Shown here: piece by piece, positions 1 through 9,944 of the stretch
How positions within the stretch are numbered: the stretch's first letter is position 1
How the letters are laid out: each line of letters starts with the position of its first letter
From: Variovorax sp. PAMC26660
GTDB lineage: Bacteria > Pseudomonadota > Gammaproteobacteria > Burkholderiales > Burkholderiaceae_C
Direction of reading: 5' to 3'
Length of the DNA: 64,000 nt
Assembly: GCF_014302995.1 (NCBI RefSeq)
Contig: NZ_CP060295.1
Location: 5,819,501-5,883,500 of the forward strand
Notes under the pieces: generated by a model
Seen by the model: the letters and a program-made list of their open reading frames with translations, nothing else
What the model was told of the DNA's origin: nothing
Database searches by the model: none
Position numbers and translations under genes: made by a program

Positions 1-3
1 GTC

Positions 4-774
4 ATGAGCGGTCAAATTATAGGTTTGCAGGATTGGTTCGCGACCCCCCCCGGCCGCTACCTGCTGGCGTGGGAGCAGGCCCAGTTCGACCAGGCGGTGG
101 CCGATGTGTTCGGCTATCACGCGCTGCAGCTGGGCGCAGCCGAGGTCGATGGCCTGCGCGCCAACCGCATGCCGCACCGCTGGCTGGCGCTGGACGACCC
201 GGCCCGGGCCGGCAAGGCGACGCTCCTGACCGACTTCGCGGCACTCCCGTTCGCGGCCAACAGCCTCGACCTGGTGGTGATGCCGCATGCGCTGGAGCTG
301 AGCCCCGACCCGCATGCCACGCTGCGAGAGGTCGAGCGGGTGCTGGTGCCGGAAGGCCGCGTGGTGATTTGCGGGTTGAACCCGACCAGCCTCTGGGGCA
401 TGCGGCAGCGCCGCGCGCACCTCTACCGCAGGCTCGGCATTGGCGACCTGTTCCTGCCGGAAGGCGGGGAGTTCATCGGCTACTGGCGCATGCGCGACTG
501 GCTGCGGTTGCTGAGCTTCGAGGTGGAATCGGGCCGCTTCGGCATCTACCGGCCCTCCGTGCGCAGCGAAGCCTGGCTGGAGCGCTCGCGCTGGATGGAC
601 GCCGCCGGCGAGCGCTGGTGGCCGATCTTCGGCGCGGCGTACTTTCTGGTCGCGGTCAAGCGGGTGCGCGGTATGCGCCTGCTGAGTGCGGACTGGCGCC
701 GCGCCGGTGCGCGCGCCACGGCTCCCGTGCCCATCGCCGGCAAGGTGCATCGCCAAGAGGCCGGCAAGAATTGA
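4..774 (+). CDS. class I SAM-dependent methyltransferase
   Basis: A 256-residue soluble protein with a methyltransferase-11-like core. A segment around residues 75-125 (LPFAANSLDLVVMPHALE, then a REVERVLVPEGRVVICG stretch) matches motifs III to V of class I SAM methyltransferases, including the acidic turn before the helix and the post-motif arginine/leucine-rich loop ending in GLNP. The N-terminal glycine-rich SAM loop is weak (LQLGAAEVDG). The substrate cannot be read from sequence. It lies 48 bases upstream of the likely rnhA start and probably shares its transcript, an arrangement I associate with Burkholderiales. The ATG lies only three bases inside the window edge, so its ribosome binding site cannot be judged. 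Confidence 0.8.
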   Translation: MSGQIIGLQDWFATPPGRYLLAWEQAQFDQAVADVFGYHALQLGAAEVDGLRANRMPHRWLALDDPARAGKATLLTDFAALPFAANSLDLVVMPHALELSPDPHATLREVERVLVPEGRVVICGLNPTSLWGMRQRRAHLYRRLGIGDLFLPEGGEFIGYWRMRDWLRLLSFEVESGRFGIYRPSVRSEAWLERSRWMDAAGERWWPIFGAAYFLVAVKRVRGMRLLSADWRRAGARATAPVPIAGKVHRQEAGKN

Positions 775-822
775 AGACGAATGAATTGAATGATCGAATC
801 GAAAGCAGAAGGAAAAGTCAGT

Positions 823-1275
823 TTGAATGATGAAGTCGTGATCTACACCGATGGCGCGTGCAAAGGCAATCCGGGCCCGGGAGGCTGGGGTGCTTGGCTC
901 AAGTCAGGCGCTACCGAGAAAGACCTGTTCGGCGGTGAACTCAACACCACCAACAACCGGATGGAGCTGACCGCCGTCATCGAGGGCCTGGCCGCGCTCA
1001 AGCGGCCCTGCAAGGTGCTGCTGTACCTCGACAGCCAGTACGTGCGCAAGGGCATCACCGAATGGATCCGCGGCTGGAAGGCCAAGGGCTGGATGACTGC
1101 CAGCAAGCAGCCCGTGAAGAACGTCGAGCTCTGGCAGCGGCTCGACAAGCTGGTGGCCGAGGGCGGTCACCAGATCGAATGGCGCTGGGTCAAGGGCCAC
1201 TCGGGCGACCCGGGCAACGAACGCGCCGACATGCTGGCCAACAAGGGCGTCGACAAGGCGCTTGGCCGGATCTGA
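823..1275 (+). CDS. rnhA: ribonuclease HI
   Basis: Cleaves the RNA strand of RNA-DNA hybrids in the cytoplasm (R-loops, primers). The DEDD-type active site is visible: [18 protein letters not shown] holds the first Asp, NNRMEL the Glu, LYLDSQYV the second Asp, and [13 protein letters not shown] the His-loop and last Asp. I choose the TTG at 823 because it gives a 150-residue protein with the first catalytic Asp at position 10, as in Escherichia coli, and because AGAAGG lies at 807-812. An in-frame ATG at 790 would add eleven unconserved residues and has no ribosome binding site. It follows the methyltransferase gene and ends just before the convergent moeA. Confidence 0.95.
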   Translation: MNDEVVIYTDGACKGNPGPGGWGAWLKSGATEKDLFGGELNTTNNRMELTAVIEGLAALKRPCKVLLYLDSQYVRKGITEWIRGWKAKGWMTASKQPVKNVELWQRLDKLVAEGGHQIEWRWVKGHSGDPGNERADMLANKGVDKALGRI

Positions 1276-1279
1276 CGGG

Positions 1280-2596
1280 TCAGATCACCCCGTCGAACAT
1301 CATCACGTCCACCTCGTCGCCTGCCGCGACGGGGCCCTGGTCGTGATGCAACACCACGAGCCCGTTGGCTTCGAGCATCGAACTCAGGACGCCCGAGCCC
1401 TGGTTGCCTGCAACGCACACTTCGGGCAGTGAACCCGCCACGGCCCTGACGAAGCCGCGCTGGTACTCGGTGCGGCCCGGCTTCTTGCGGATCGCCCCTG
1501 CGCTGCGTGCCCGCAGCAGCGGCGGCGGTGCGGAGGCGGCTTCGTGGCAACCCATCATGCGCAGCAGCGCCGGTCGCACGAAGGCGAGAAAAGTCACCAT
1601 CACCGCCACCGGATTGCCGGGCAGGCCGAACAGCACGGCCGGCTGCGGTGACGAGGCCTCTTCACGCGGAATCAGCCCCACGGCCAGCGGCCGCCCGGGG
1701 CGCATGGCCACGCGCCAGAAAGCCATGTCGCCCAGTTGCTGCATCACGTCGCGCGTGTGGTCGGCCGCGCCTGCGCTGACGCCGCCGCTGGTGACGATGG
1801 CATCGGCTTCGCGCGCGGCGCGTTGCAGCGTCGCGGCCAGCGTGGCGGGGTCGTCGCGCACGAGGCCGAGGTCGATCACTTCGCAGCCCAGCCGCGTGAG
1901 CAGGCCGAACACGGTATAGCGGTTGCTGTCGTATACGGCGCCTTCGCGCGGTGCGTCGCCCAGGCTCAGGATTTCGTCGCCGGTCGAGAAGTAGGCAACG
2001 CGCAGCCGGCGCAGCGCGGGCACGTTCGACAGGCCGAGGCTGGCGACCATGCCCAGCGCGGCGGGCGACAGCCGTTCGCCGCGTCGCAACGCAGGCTGTC
2101 CCTGCATCAGGTCTTCGCCGGCGAAGCGGCGGTTGTCGCCGCGGCGCAGCACCTTGGCCGGGAAGCTCACGCGGTCGCCGTTGATGTTGCAGAACTCCTG
2201 CGGGATCACGGTGTCGAGGCCGGCCGGCATCATCGCGCCGGTCATGATGCGGACCGCATCGTCGGCGCCGAGCGCGCCGCGCCAGGCCGAGCCGGCCAGC
2301 GCCGTGCCCACCACGCGCAGGCTGATGGAGGCGTCGATGGGCGCGTCCTGCGGCAGCACGGCGCCATCGAAGGCATAGCCGTCCATCGCCGAGTTGTCGT
2401 GCGGCGGCACGCTGATGGGCGAGACGATGTCTTCGGCCAGCACGCGGCCCAGGGCCTCGAACAGCGGAACGTTCTCGCGTTGCGTCACGACTGCCGATGC
2501 GGTCAGTTCCGAAAGAAAGGCGTGTACGGCGTCAACGCTCAGGTCGGCGGCGTCATAGCCCGAAAGGGCGGCGGCAATGTCTGCGATGCGGCTCAT
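1280..2596 (-). CDS. moeA: molybdopterin molybdenumtransferase MoeA
   Basis: Inserts molybdate into adenylylated molybdopterin, the last common step of molybdenum cofactor synthesis. The 438-residue protein has the expected domain order: an N-terminal region with [17 protein letters not shown] and the [12 protein letters not shown] signature, then the MogA-like core with [17 protein letters not shown], then [14 protein letters not shown], and a beta C-terminal domain. A longer open frame upstream is only read-through of the mobA region in another frame; [11 protein letters not shown] is the natural start. The start codon overlaps the mobA stop (ATGA), so translation is probably coupled. It is the last gene of moaA-mobA-moeA and converges on rnhA. 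Confidence 0.95.
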   Translation of the reverse strand: MSRIADIAAALSGYDAADLSVDAVHAFLSELTASAVVTQRENVPLFEALGRVLAEDIVSPISVPPHDNSAMDGYAFDGAVLPQDAPIDASISLRVVGTALAGSAWRGALGADDAVRIMTGAMMPAGLDTVIPQEFCNINGDRVSFPAKVLRRGDNRRFAGEDLMQGQPALRRGERLSPAALGMVASLGLSNVPALRRLRVAYFSTGDEILSLGDAPREGAVYDSNRYTVFGLLTRLGCEVIDLGLVRDDPATLAATLQRAAREADAIVTSGGVSAGAADHTRDVMQQLGDMAFWRVAMRPGRPLAVGLIPREEASSPQPAVLFGLPGNPVAVMVTFLAFVRPALLRMMGCHEAASAPPPLLRARSAGAIRKKPGRTEYQRGFVRAVAGSLPEVCVAGNQGSGVLSSMLEANGLVVLHHDQGPVAAGDEVDVMMFDGVI

Positions 2597-3252
2597 CGGT
2601 TTTCGAGTGCGTGCAGTTCGGCCAGGGTGTTGGCGTTGAAAAAGGCGTCGGGGGCGTCGCCGGGCCGGTCGAAAGGGACGGTCACGGTGCGGTGCTGCGC
2701 GATCCATGCGTGGACCTTGCGGCCGCCGGCTTCGGTGAAGTGGCGCAGGCTGTCGTGCAGGTCGGCGCGCAGGAGGCAGAAGACGGGCTGGGGGCGCAAG
2801 ACAGGTATCGTGGCGTCGTCGGCCGTGGCTTCCGGCGCGCTGACCATGGCGATCTCGGCATCGTCGGTGGCCATCGCTTCGGCGAGTCGAGCCGCCAGGT
2901 CGAGCGGGAACAGCGGCGTGTCGCAGGGCACGGTCAGCAGCCAGCGCGTGGTGCAGTGCGCAAGGCCCGTCAGGAAGCCCGCGAGCGGCCCCGGGTAGTC
3001 GGCCAGGCTGTCGGGCCACACAGGCACGCCGAAGGTCTCGTACTCGGGCCGGTTGCGGTTGGCATTGACCATCAATCGCCCGACCTGCGGGGCCAGCCTT
3101 CGCATCGCATGCAGTGCCAGAGGCTCGCCGTTGAAAAGCTGCAGCCCCTTGTCGACACCGCCCATGCGGGTGCCGCGTCCGCCAGCCAGCAGCAGGCCGG
3201 TGATGTCGGCGGGGGCGATGGCATGCGCAGGCATGGCGTTCGCCTGCGTCAT
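2593..3252 (-). CDS. mobA: molybdenum cofactor guanylyltransferase MobA
   Basis: Transfers GMP from GTP to Mo-molybdopterin to make the guanine dinucleotide form of the cofactor. A 219-residue protein with the nucleotidyltransferase signature [18 protein letters not shown] near residue 20, then [13 protein letters not shown] and a VPCDTPLFP metal-binding aspartate loop around residue 110. Its start overlaps the moaA stop by ATGA, and its stop overlaps the moeA start in the same way. Presence of MobA implies DMSO-reductase-family enzymes elsewhere in the genome, since the xanthine-oxidase-type protein in this window would need the cytosine form or the plain cofactor. Confidence 0.93.
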   Translation of the reverse strand: MTQANAMPAHAIAPADITGLLLAGGRGTRMGGVDKGLQLFNGEPLALHAMRRLAPQVGRLMVNANRNRPEYETFGVPVWPDSLADYPGPLAGFLTGLAHCTTRWLLTVPCDTPLFPLDLAARLAEAMATDDAEIAMVSAPEATADDATIPVLRPQPVFCLLRADLHDSLRHFTEAGGRKVHAWIAQHRTVTVPFDRPGDAPDAFFNANTLAELHALENR

Positions 3253-4412
3253 CCGCCGATGTAGCTCATCTCGACGCGGCGCGGTGCCTTGCCGCTGGCA
3301 TTGCTGTCGTTGTCGTTGCGGTGATCGTCCGGGCCGCGCAGTGCGCGCAGCTCGGAATAGCGGTCGGCGCGGCCCTGCCAGATGTGGCCGATGGCGGACG
3401 CAATCTCGTCGTCGCTGGCGGTGCCGCGCAGCAGGGGGCGCAGATCGTGGCCGGCGCTGGCGAAGAGGCACAGGTACAGCTTGCCTTCGGTCGACAGGCG
3501 CGCGCGGCTGCAGTCGTGGCAGAAGGCCTGGGTCACGCTGCTGATCACGCCGACTTCGCCGCCGCCGTCCGCGTAGGCCCAGCGCTGCGCGGTTTCGCCG
3601 GGCGTGCTGGCTTCGAGCGGCACCAGCGGGAATTCGGCGGCGATGCGCGCGATGACCTCGGCGGAGGGCAGCACCTCGTCCATGCGCCAGCCGTTGGTGG
3701 CGCCCACGTCCATGTATTCGATGAAGCGCAGCACCACGCTGGCGCCATGGTGCTCGCGGAAGTAGCGCGCCATCGGCAGAATTTCCTGCTCGTTGGCGCC
3801 GCGCTTGACCACCATGTTGACCTTGATCGGGCCCAGGCCGGCGGCCCGTGCGGCGTCGATGCCAGCGAGCACGTCGGCCACCGGAAAGTCGACATCGTTC
3901 ATGTGGCGGAACACGGCGTCGTCGAGGCTGTCCAGGCTCACCGTCACGCGCTGCAGGCCGGCGGCCTTCAGCGCGGCGGCCTTGCGCGCAAGCAGAGAGC
4001 CGTTGGTGGTGAGCGTGAGTTCGAGCGGTTCGCCGCCGGGCGTGCGGATCTCGGCAAGCTGTTCGATCAACCCCTCGATGTTCTTGCGCAGCAGCGGCTC
4101 GCCGCCGGTCAGGCGGATCTTGCGCACGCCGTGCGCCGCGAACAGGCGGGCCAGGCGCGTCATCTCCTCGAAGCTCAGCAGCGCGCTGTGCGGCAGGTAC
4201 TTGTAGTCCTTGTCGAACACGTCCTTCGGCATGCAGTAGCTGCAGCGGAAGTTGCAGCGGTCGGTCACGCTGATGCGCAGGTCGGTCAGGGGGCGGCCGA
4301 GGCGGTCGAGCAGCAGGCCGGTGGCGGGCACGGCCACTTCGGGCACCGCCACGGCGGGGCGCAAATGGCCGACCTCGGTGATCGGAATGACGGTGCTGCT
4401 GCTGTTCTTCAT
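3249..4412 (-). CDS. moaA: GTP 3',8-cyclase MoaA
   Basis: Radical SAM enzyme that rearranges GTP to (8S)-3',8-cyclo-GTP at the start of molybdenum cofactor synthesis. [16 protein letters not shown] carries the CxxxCxxC cluster ligands near residue 50, [14 protein letters not shown] is the GGEP SAM-binding motif, and a second cluster is indicated by [20 protein letters not shown]. The C-terminal GG needed by MoaA is present (SYIGG). I start at ATG 4412 (MKNSSST, 387 residues); a GTG at 4460 would add sixteen residues of poor quality and neither start has a strong ribosome binding site. First gene of the coupled moaA-mobA-moeA set. Confidence 0.95.
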   Translation of the reverse strand: MKNSSSTVIPITEVGHLRPAVAVPEVAVPATGLLLDRLGRPLTDLRISVTDRCNFRCSYCMPKDVFDKDYKYLPHSALLSFEEMTRLARLFAAHGVRKIRLTGGEPLLRKNIEGLIEQLAEIRTPGGEPLELTLTTNGSLLARKAAALKAAGLQRVTVSLDSLDDAVFRHMNDVDFPVADVLAGIDAARAAGLGPIKVNMVVKRGANEQEILPMARYFREHHGASVVLRFIEYMDVGATNGWRMDEVLPSAEVIARIAAEFPLVPLEASTPGETAQRWAYADGGGEVGVISSVTQAFCHDCSRARLSTEGKLYLCLFASAGHDLRPLLRGTASDDEIASAIGHIWQGRADRYSELRALRGPDDHRNDNDSNASGKAPRRVEMSYIGG

Positions 4413-4466
4413 GGTGGAGGCGAACGCCGATTTTGCGCCATCGACCAAGGGCCGGCGCACCGCAGG

Positions 4467-5744
4467 CTACTTGAGCATCGCCGCATAGACCATGTCGCGC
4501 GTGAGGCTGCGATAGTGGGTGCGGTACTTGGGCGACTGCAGCATGAGCACGACGAACATCTCGTTCTTCGGATCGACCCACATGTAGGTGCCACCGGCGC
4601 CGCCCCAGTTGTACTCGCCGCCGGCCGCCGGGTAAGGCGCCTCGCCGTCGTTGCGGCGCACGGCAAAGCCCAGGCCGAAGCCGTAGCCGGCGCCCGGCAG
4701 GTAGAGCGGGCCGGGCACGATGCCGGCACCGGCGTTGGAGTGGTCGGCCGTCATCAGCGCCAGCGTGCGCGGGCCCAGGTAGCGCTTGCCGTCCAGCGAG
4801 CCGCCATTGAGCAGCATCTGCAAAAAGCGCGCGTAGTCACCTGCCGTCGACACCAGCCCGCCGCCGCCCGATTCGAGCTTGCGCACCACGCGCGGATCGT
4901 TGAAGTCGGCCCCCACGCCGAAGCTGCGGTCATTGGACAACGGCTCGGCAATGCGCGGCTGGCGCGCCGGCTCGGGCACGTAGTAGCTGGTGTCCTTCAT
5001 GCCCAGCGGGTCGAGCAGGCGGCTTTTCTCGAACTGGTAGAGCGACTGGCCCGACACCACCTCGACCACGCGGCCGAGGATGTCGGTGGAGTGGCTGTAC
5101 TCCCAGGTCGTGCCCGGCTGGTAGGCCAGCGGCAGCTTGGCCAGCCGCTGCGAGAACTCGGCATTGGTCGGATCGTCGGCGCCCAGGTTGGCCGCGTTGT
5201 AGGCCTGCTTGACGAGGCCGGGGCCGAAGAAGCCGTAGGTCAGGCCCGAGGTGTGGCGCATCAGGTCCTGCACGGTGATCGGGCGGCGCGCTGGCACGGT
5301 GTCGAGCACCGGCTTGCCGTCTGGCCCCGGCTTCTCGACGCCGACGGTCATGCGGGTGAACTCGGGGAGGTACGTGGCGATCGGGTCGTCGAGCTTCAGG
5401 CGGCCGTCTTCCACCAGCATCATCGCGGCGACGGTGGTGATGGGCTTGCTCATCGAGTAGATGCGGAAGATGCCGTCGCTCGGCATGGCCACGCCGCTGG
5501 CGGGGTCGAGTTTGCCGACCGGCTCGAACCAGGCGACCTTGCCTTGGCGTGCCACCAGCAGCACCGCGCCGGGGATCTTGCCGGCCGCCACGTCGGCCTT
5601 GAGCACGTCGCTGAGCATCTGCAGGCGTGGGGTGGAAAGGCCGACCTGCTCGGGTTTTGCCGTTGGCAGCGACTGCGCCGCGGTGAGCAGGGGAAGGGCC
5701 AGGCCCAGCACGGCGGCGCAGAGGCTGCGCTTGAAGAACTTCAT
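4467..5744 (-). CDS. serine hydrolase of the beta-lactamase class C / EstB family, exported
   Basis: A 425-residue protein with a signal peptide ([20 protein letters not shown], cleavage near AQS) and a beta-lactamase fold. The nucleophile motif SxxK is IYSMSKPIT near residue 98, and the YxN-type tyrosine is WEYSHSTD. Family members act as D-aminopeptidases, carboxylesterases or low-activity beta-lactamases in the periplasm; the real substrate is unknown here. The start is fixed by a GGAG ribosome binding site about 7 bases upstream; a longer frame to 5810 lacks one. It lies 54 bases beyond moaA on the same strand but is functionally unrelated. I would not call it an AmpC resistance gene on this evidence. 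Confidence 0.85.
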   Translation of the reverse strand: MKFFKRSLCAAVLGLALPLLTAAQSLPTAKPEQVGLSTPRLQMLSDVLKADVAAGKIPGAVLLVARQGKVAWFEPVGKLDPASGVAMPSDGIFRIYSMSKPITTVAAMMLVEDGRLKLDDPIATYLPEFTRMTVGVEKPGPDGKPVLDTVPARRPITVQDLMRHTSGLTYGFFGPGLVKQAYNAANLGADDPTNAEFSQRLAKLPLAYQPGTTWEYSHSTDILGRVVEVVSGQSLYQFEKSRLLDPLGMKDTSYYVPEPARQPRIAEPLSNDRSFGVGADFNDPRVVRKLESGGGGLVSTAGDYARFLQMLLNGGSLDGKRYLGPRTLALMTADHSNAGAGIVPGPLYLPGAGYGFGLGFAVRRNDGEAPYPAAGGEYNWGGAGGTYMWVDPKNEMFVVLMLQSPKYRTHYRSLTRDMVYAAMLK

Positions 5745-5829
5745 GGTGTTGTCTCCGTCTTGTTGTGAAAGGAAATTCGGCACGGCGGTCTTGGGCGCCG
5801 CCTGTTGCACTGCGCGGGTGATCGGCGGG

Positions 5830-6561
5830 CTATCCGCGGCAGAGCTTCAGGTTCGTGCGCGTGGCGCGGACCACGGGCAGGAAAATTTCGGCATCGGCGG
5901 GCGGGTAGTTGTCCTTGATGCCGTCGTCGGTGCGGGCGGCATCCTCGGCCAGCGGTTGCAACGTCTTGAGGCAGCTCGTGCGGTCGTTGAGCTTGAACTG
6001 CGTCAGCGCGATGTCGTTGCGCATCCAGCCCTTGGTGATCCAGTCGAGGGTCTTGTCGCACTCCGAGAGCACGGGGGACAGGGTGGCCAGGGCGATGGCG
6101 TAGTCCTTGGCGTCGTACTGGCGCTTGAAGCTCTTGCGGGAGTTCGACACGGCCTTGTCGGTGCAGGCCGGGGTGGGCCGGGTGTAGGTGCCCTCGAAGC
6201 CGGCACGCATGCCGCAGTTTTCGCGGCACTGCTCCGCACCGTTGGTGCTGACCTGCACCTTGTCGGCGCTGGTCGCGAAGTTCACCACGCAGCCCGAGTC
6301 GCCGAGCTTGGCCTTGCCGCGCACGATGGCGCCGTCGAGGGCGCAGGTGTGGGCGTTGGCGCCGATGGTGGTGATGTCGAAACGTCCGTCGGGCTTGACG
6401 CGCAACGCGCCGCTGCCGCCTTCGTAGATGTACTCGCCGGCCGGTGGCGTGGCGGTCTGCGCGCCGGCAAGGCCGGTGCAGAGCAGCAGGGCAATAGGCA
6501 GGACGAAGTGCCGGGCGCTTTTCTTGAGCTTCATCGTGACGGAGGTGTCTGCGAGACGCAT
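5830..6561 (-). CDS. exported cysteine-rich hypothetical protein
   Basis: I do not recognise this family. The 243-residue product has a charged start, a hydrophobic segment ([17 protein letters not shown]) and a likely cleavage site, so it should be periplasmic. About ten cysteines follow, several in pairs typical of disulfides (HTC..SGC, EQCRENC, PAC, SEC, SC, LCRG). The first half looks beta-rich, the second half helical and reminiscent of lysozyme-inhibitor or tetratricopeptide-like modules ([21 protein letters not shown]). I chose the ATG at 6561 because GGGAG lies about nine bases upstream; the internal ATG at 6534 has no ribosome binding site. Confidence 0.7.
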   Translation of the reverse strand: MRLADTSVTMKLKKSARHFVLPIALLLCTGLAGAQTATPPAGEYIYEGGSGALRVKPDGRFDITTIGANAHTCALDGAIVRGKAKLGDSGCVVNFATSADKVQVSTNGAEQCRENCGMRAGFEGTYTRPTPACTDKAVSNSRKSFKRQYDAKDYAIALATLSPVLSECDKTLDWITKGWMRNDIALTQFKLNDRTSCLKTLQPLAEDAARTDDGIKDNYPPADAEIFLPVVRATRTNLKLCRG

Positions 6562-6755
6562 GTTGTATCTCCCGGAAAGAGGTGCCGCGTGCAGTGTATC
6601 GACCGTCACAAGGCGCCTCTGGGCACTGGCTGGTTTGCGCCATCAGGCACTCGGATGTCTTGACGTCGCCAATGCGAATTACTATCATCTGGACGCCTGA
6701 GTACGCAGCACGTCGACAACGCAAAGGGCTCTTCCAACCAAGGAGCTTCCGAACC

Positions 6756-7391
6756 GTGCCATACACCCTCCCAGCCTTGCCCTATGCCTTCAATGCGCTC
6801 GAACCCCACATCGACGCGCAGACGATGGAAATCCATCACAGCAAGCACCACCAGACCTATGTGAACAACCTGAATGCGGCCCTGAAGGACACGCCGCACG
6901 AGGGCTTGCCGGTCGAGGAACTGATCGTCGGCGTCGAAAAGCTGCCCGAGGCGCTGCGCGCGCCAGTGCGCAACAACGGCGGCGGCCATGCCAACCACGG
7001 TCTGTTCTGGACCGTGATGGCACCTGCGGGCCAGGGCGGAGGCGGCGTTCCCATGGGCGCGCTCGCCAAGGCCATCGATGCCGACCTGGGCGGCTTCGAC
7101 GCTTTCAAGGACGCCTTCACCAAGGCCGCGCTCACCCGCTTCGGCAGCGGCTGGGCCTGGCTGTCGGTCGCCAAGGGCGGCAAGCTGGCCGTCGAAAGCA
7201 GCGGCAACCAGGACAGCCCGCTGATGCAGGGCATCGGCTCCGGCAACACGCCGATCCTGGGGCTGGACGTGTGGGAGCACGCGTACTACCTCAAGTACCA
7301 GAACCGCCGCCCCGAATACATCGCGGCCTTCTACAACGTAGTGAACTGGGCCGAGGTGGCCCGGCGCTACGCAGCAGCCATCGGCGGCTGA
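6756..7391 (+). CDS. sodA: superoxide dismutase, manganese-type
   Basis: Cytoplasmic enzyme that dismutates superoxide. The 211-residue protein has the four metal ligands: His in [13 protein letters not shown], His in [10 protein letters not shown], and Asp/His in [18 protein letters not shown]. The glutamine that tunes the metal is in NQDSPLM, as in manganese enzymes, while the position used by iron enzymes is a glycine (NNGGGHANH), so I favour the manganese type, though cambialistic use is possible. Translation starts at GTG 6756, supported by AAGGAG at 6740-6745; upstream in-frame sequence is non-coding. It is followed after 11 bases by the ZIP transporter, which may supply metal. Confidence 0.93.
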   Translation: MPYTLPALPYAFNALEPHIDAQTMEIHHSKHHQTYVNNLNAALKDTPHEGLPVEELIVGVEKLPEALRAPVRNNGGGHANHGLFWTVMAPAGQGGGGVPMGALAKAIDADLGGFDAFKDAFTKAALTRFGSGWAWLSVAKGGKLAVESSGNQDSPLMQGIGSGNTPILGLDVWEHAYYLKYQNRRPEYIAAFYNVVNWAEVARRYAAAIGG

Positions 7392-7402
7392 AGGACGGAC
7401 GC

Positions 7403-8332
7403 GTGAACGACGAGCCGCAACAGCGCCAGGTTCTTGCCGCGCCCCTCCGGTCAAGGCCGGCGTATTCGGTGCGCGAATGGATCGGGCTGGCCATCGTCGC
7501 TGCCGGCGTGCTGGTGCTCGTGTCGCAGTTCTGGCAATTCGTGCGCGCCGACCCGATCGTCTGGAACGCCTTGCTCGGGGGCTCGGTGGCTGCGCTGGCC
7601 ACTGCGCTCGGCACGCTGCCGGTGATGTTTTCGCAGAAGCTGCCCGAACGGCTGCAGGACACGCTGTTCGGCTTCGGTGCCGGCGTCATGCTGGCGGCCA
7701 GCGCCTTCTCGCTGATCATCCCCGGGCTGGAAGCGGCGAGGAGCGTGGGCGTCTTCGGCGGCGGCCCCTGGGCGGCGGGCGGCGTGATCGGCTCCGCCAT
7801 CCTGCTGGGCGGCCTCGTGCTCATGGTGATGGACCGCGTGCTGCCGCACGAGCACTTCATCAAGGGGCGCGAAGGGCAGTCGGCCAAGCAGTTGCGCCGC
7901 ACCTGGCTTTTCGTGTTCGCGATTGCGCTGCACAACGTGCCCGAGGGGCTGGCCATCGGCGTCGGCTATGCGGCCAACAACGGTTTGCGCGCTGATGCGC
8001 TGGCCACCGGCATCGCGATCCAGGACGTGCCCGAAGGATTGGTCGTGGCGGTGGCGTTGCTGGCGGCCGGCTACAGCCGGATGTTCGCGGTGCTGATCGG
8101 CATGGCGTCAGGGCTGGTGGAGCCGCTGGGCGCCGTGCTGGGTGCGGCCGTGGTCGGCCATTCGGTGATGCTGCTGCCCTGGGGCTTGGGCTTTGCGGCG
8201 GGCGCGATGCTGTTCGTGATCAGCCACGAGATCATTCCCGAATCGCACCGCAAGGGTCACGAAGCCTTTGCCACCAGCGGGCTGATGATCGGCTTCGTGC
8301 TGATGATGTTGCTCGATACCGCGCTGGGGTAA
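7403..8332 (+). CDS. ZIP-family divalent metal transporter
   Basis: A 309-residue inner-membrane protein with about eight predicted membrane segments. Diagnostic motifs are HNVPEGLAIG in the fourth segment and IQDVPEGLVVA in the fifth, which form the binuclear metal site of ZIP proteins, plus ISHEIIPESHRKGHE near the C-terminus. A histidine/charge loop (LPHEHFIKGREG) lies between segments three and four. Likely cargo is zinc, iron or manganese, and the position 11 bases after the sodA stop suggests a link with manganese or iron supply, which is inference. Start is GTG 7403 with AAGG at 7391-7394. Confidence 0.9.
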   Translation: MNDEPQQRQVLAAPLRSRPAYSVREWIGLAIVAAGVLVLVSQFWQFVRADPIVWNALLGGSVAALATALGTLPVMFSQKLPERLQDTLFGFGAGVMLAASAFSLIIPGLEAARSVGVFGGGPWAAGGVIGSAILLGGLVLMVMDRVLPHEHFIKGREGQSAKQLRRTWLFVFAIALHNVPEGLAIGVGYAANNGLRADALATGIAIQDVPEGLVVAVALLAAGYSRMFAVLIGMASGLVEPLGAVLGAAVVGHSVMLLPWGLGFAAGAMLFVISHEIIPESHRKGHEAFATSGLMIGFVLMMLLDTALG

Positions 8333-8333
8333 T

Positions 8334-8430
8334 GGCTCTCCCCCAGGCTTCGCGCACTTCGTGTCGCTTCTCCAACCCCCTCACCGGGGGCGGTACCTGC
8401 GGCCCGGCAAAGCCGGTTCCGCGGTACCCC
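8334..8430. repeat. structured intergenic repeat, copy A
   Basis: About 92 bases that recur almost unchanged at 60229-60325, 52 kb away. It begins with a block containing CGCGCACTTCGTGTCGCTTC, then a CCCCC/GGGGG hairpin (8376-8380 with 8386-8390), then a long hairpin at 8392-8428: GGTACC and GCGG and CCGGC arms closed by AAA. The outer six-base arm differs from the other copy but pairs in both. It fills the gap between the convergent ZIP gene and the aldehyde dehydrogenase gene, and could end transcription or be a REP-like element. No open frame across it looks real. Confidence 0.85.
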
Positions 8431-8447
8431 CGGAAGGACTCTTGCTT

Positions 8448-9881
8448 TCAGCCGTGCTTGACGGCCACGGTCTTCAGCGTGGTGAAGCCGTACAGCGCCT
8501 CGAAGCCCTTCTCGCGGCCGTAGCCTGAAGACTTCACGCCGCCGAAGGGCAGCTCGACGCCACCGCCCGCGCCGTAGTTGTTGATGAACACCTGGCCGCT
8601 GCGCACGCGCCTGGCCATGCGGAACTGGCGCGATCCATCGGCCGTCCACACGCCGGCCACAAGGCCGAATTGGGTGGCGTTGGCGAGCGCCACGGCTTCG
8701 TCTTCATCGGCGAACTGCATCGCAGCCAACACCGGGCCGAACACTTCTTCTTGTGCCAGCCGGTGGTTCACTGGCACGTCGCGCAGCAGCGTGGGGGCCT
8801 GGTAGAAGCCGGTTTCAGGCGCCTCTTCGACGACGACGCCCTGCGCCACCATCGGAATGCCGGCATGCTGCGCATCGCTCAGAAAGTCCCACACGCGCTG
8901 CTGCTGGGTCTGGCGGATCAGCGGACCGACATCGAGGTCCATCGCCGCGGGGCCCACGCGCAGGGCCTCGAAGGCATGGCCCAGGCGCTCGAGCAGCGGC
9001 TCGTAGATGTCGCGCTGGATCAGCACGCGCGAGCCGGCCGAGCAGGTCTGGCCAGCGTTCTGCACGATGGCGTTGATGACCACGGGAATCGCCGCGTTCA
9101 GGTCCGCATCCGCAAAGATGATCTGCGGGCTCTTGCCGCCCAGCTCCAGCGTGACCGGGCAATGCCGCTCGGCCGCCACCTGCTGGATCAGCGTGCCGAT
9201 CTTCGGGCTGCCGGTGAAGCTGATGTGGTCGATGCCTTCGTGCCGCGCGAGCGCGTCGCCCACTTCATGGCCGTAGCCCGTCACGATGTTGAGCGCGCCC
9301 GCCGGAAAGCCGACTTCGGCCGCCAGCTGCGCCACGCGGATCAGCGAAAGGCAGGCGTCTTCGGCCGGCTTCACCACGCACACGTTGCCCGCCGCCAGCG
9401 CGCCGCCCACGCTGCGCCCGAAGATCTGCATCGGGTAGTTCCACGGAATGATGTGGCCGGTGACGCCGTGCGGCTCGCGCCAGGTGAAGACGCTGTAGCC
9501 GTCCTGGTAGGGAATCGTCTCGCCGTGCAGCTTGTCGCAGGCACCGGCATAGAACTCGAAGTAACGCACCAACGCCACCGCGTCGGCGCGCGCCTGCTTC
9601 ACCGGCTTGCCGCAGTCGCGCTGCTCGATCAGCGCCAGTTCGTCGACGTGCTCGGCGATCTTTTGCGACAGCTTGTAGAGCAGGCGGCTGCGGTCGGCGG
9701 CGCTGACCTTGTGCCACACACCCTCGAAGCAGTCGCGCGCGGCGCGCACGGCCGAGTCGATGTCGGCGGCGTTGCTGCGCTGGATTTCGTCGAAAGGCTG
9801 ACCGTCGGAGGGATCGATGACCGGCAGGGTGCGGCCGGAGGAGGACGGAACGTCCGCGTTGGCGATGTAGTTGAGCTGCAT
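8448..9881 (-). CDS. NAD(P)-dependent aldehyde dehydrogenase
   Basis: A 477-residue member of the aldehyde dehydrogenase superfamily that oxidises an aldehyde to the acid. Catalytic Cys280 is in QNAGQTCSAGSR, the general base Glu246 in TLELGGKSPQI, the NAD-binding GSPKIG loop precedes it, and HIIPWNYPMQI gives the oxyanion asparagine region. It resembles betaine aldehyde/gamma-aminobutyraldehyde-type enzymes by length and the C-terminal ELPFGGVKSSGYGREKG signature, but substrate cannot be assigned. Start MQLNYIANAD is preferred to an extension to 9905. No partner gene is adjacent; the next gene on the strand is a peroxiredoxin 63 bases upstream. Confidence 0.92.
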   Translation of the reverse strand: MQLNYIANADVPSSSGRTLPVIDPSDGQPFDEIQRSNAADIDSAVRAARDCFEGVWHKVSAADRSRLLYKLSQKIAEHVDELALIEQRDCGKPVKQARADAVALVRYFEFYAGACDKLHGETIPYQDGYSVFTWREPHGVTGHIIPWNYPMQIFGRSVGGALAAGNVCVVKPAEDACLSLIRVAQLAAEVGFPAGALNIVTGYGHEVGDALARHEGIDHISFTGSPKIGTLIQQVAAERHCPVTLELGGKSPQIIFADADLNAAIPVVINAIVQNAGQTCSAGSRVLIQRDIYEPLLERLGHAFEALRVGPAAMDLDVGPLIRQTQQQRVWDFLSDAQHAGIPMVAQGVVVEEAPETGFYQAPTLLRDVPVNHRLAQEEVFGPVLAAMQFADEDEAVALANATQFGLVAGVWTADGSRQFRMARRVRSGQVFINNYGAGGGVELPFGGVKSSGYGREKGFEALYGFTTLKTVAVKHG

Positions 9882-9944
9882 GGGGCAGGATTTTGCGCGA
9901 AGCACGCAGAACCCGTGGCCGCGGGGCCGGCTGTCCTTCTGCCT

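Noticed and set aside
2597..3019. N-terminal extension of moeA
   Set aside because: The extra 141 codons lie in a shadow frame of mob[12 protein letters not shown] with an ATGA overlap is the natural start.
3321..5768. An 815-codon plus-strand frame across moaA and the serine hydrolase
   Set aside because: Spans two unrelated minus-strand genes and their gap, with shadow-like composition.
6756..7391. Iron-type superoxide dismutase (SodB)
   Set aside because: The glutamine characteristic of manganese enzymes is in NQDSPL and the iron-type glutamine position is glycine.
8332..8523. Short open frames across the intergenic repeat
   Set aside because: They are produced by the repeat itself and the same sequence recurs between unrelated genes.
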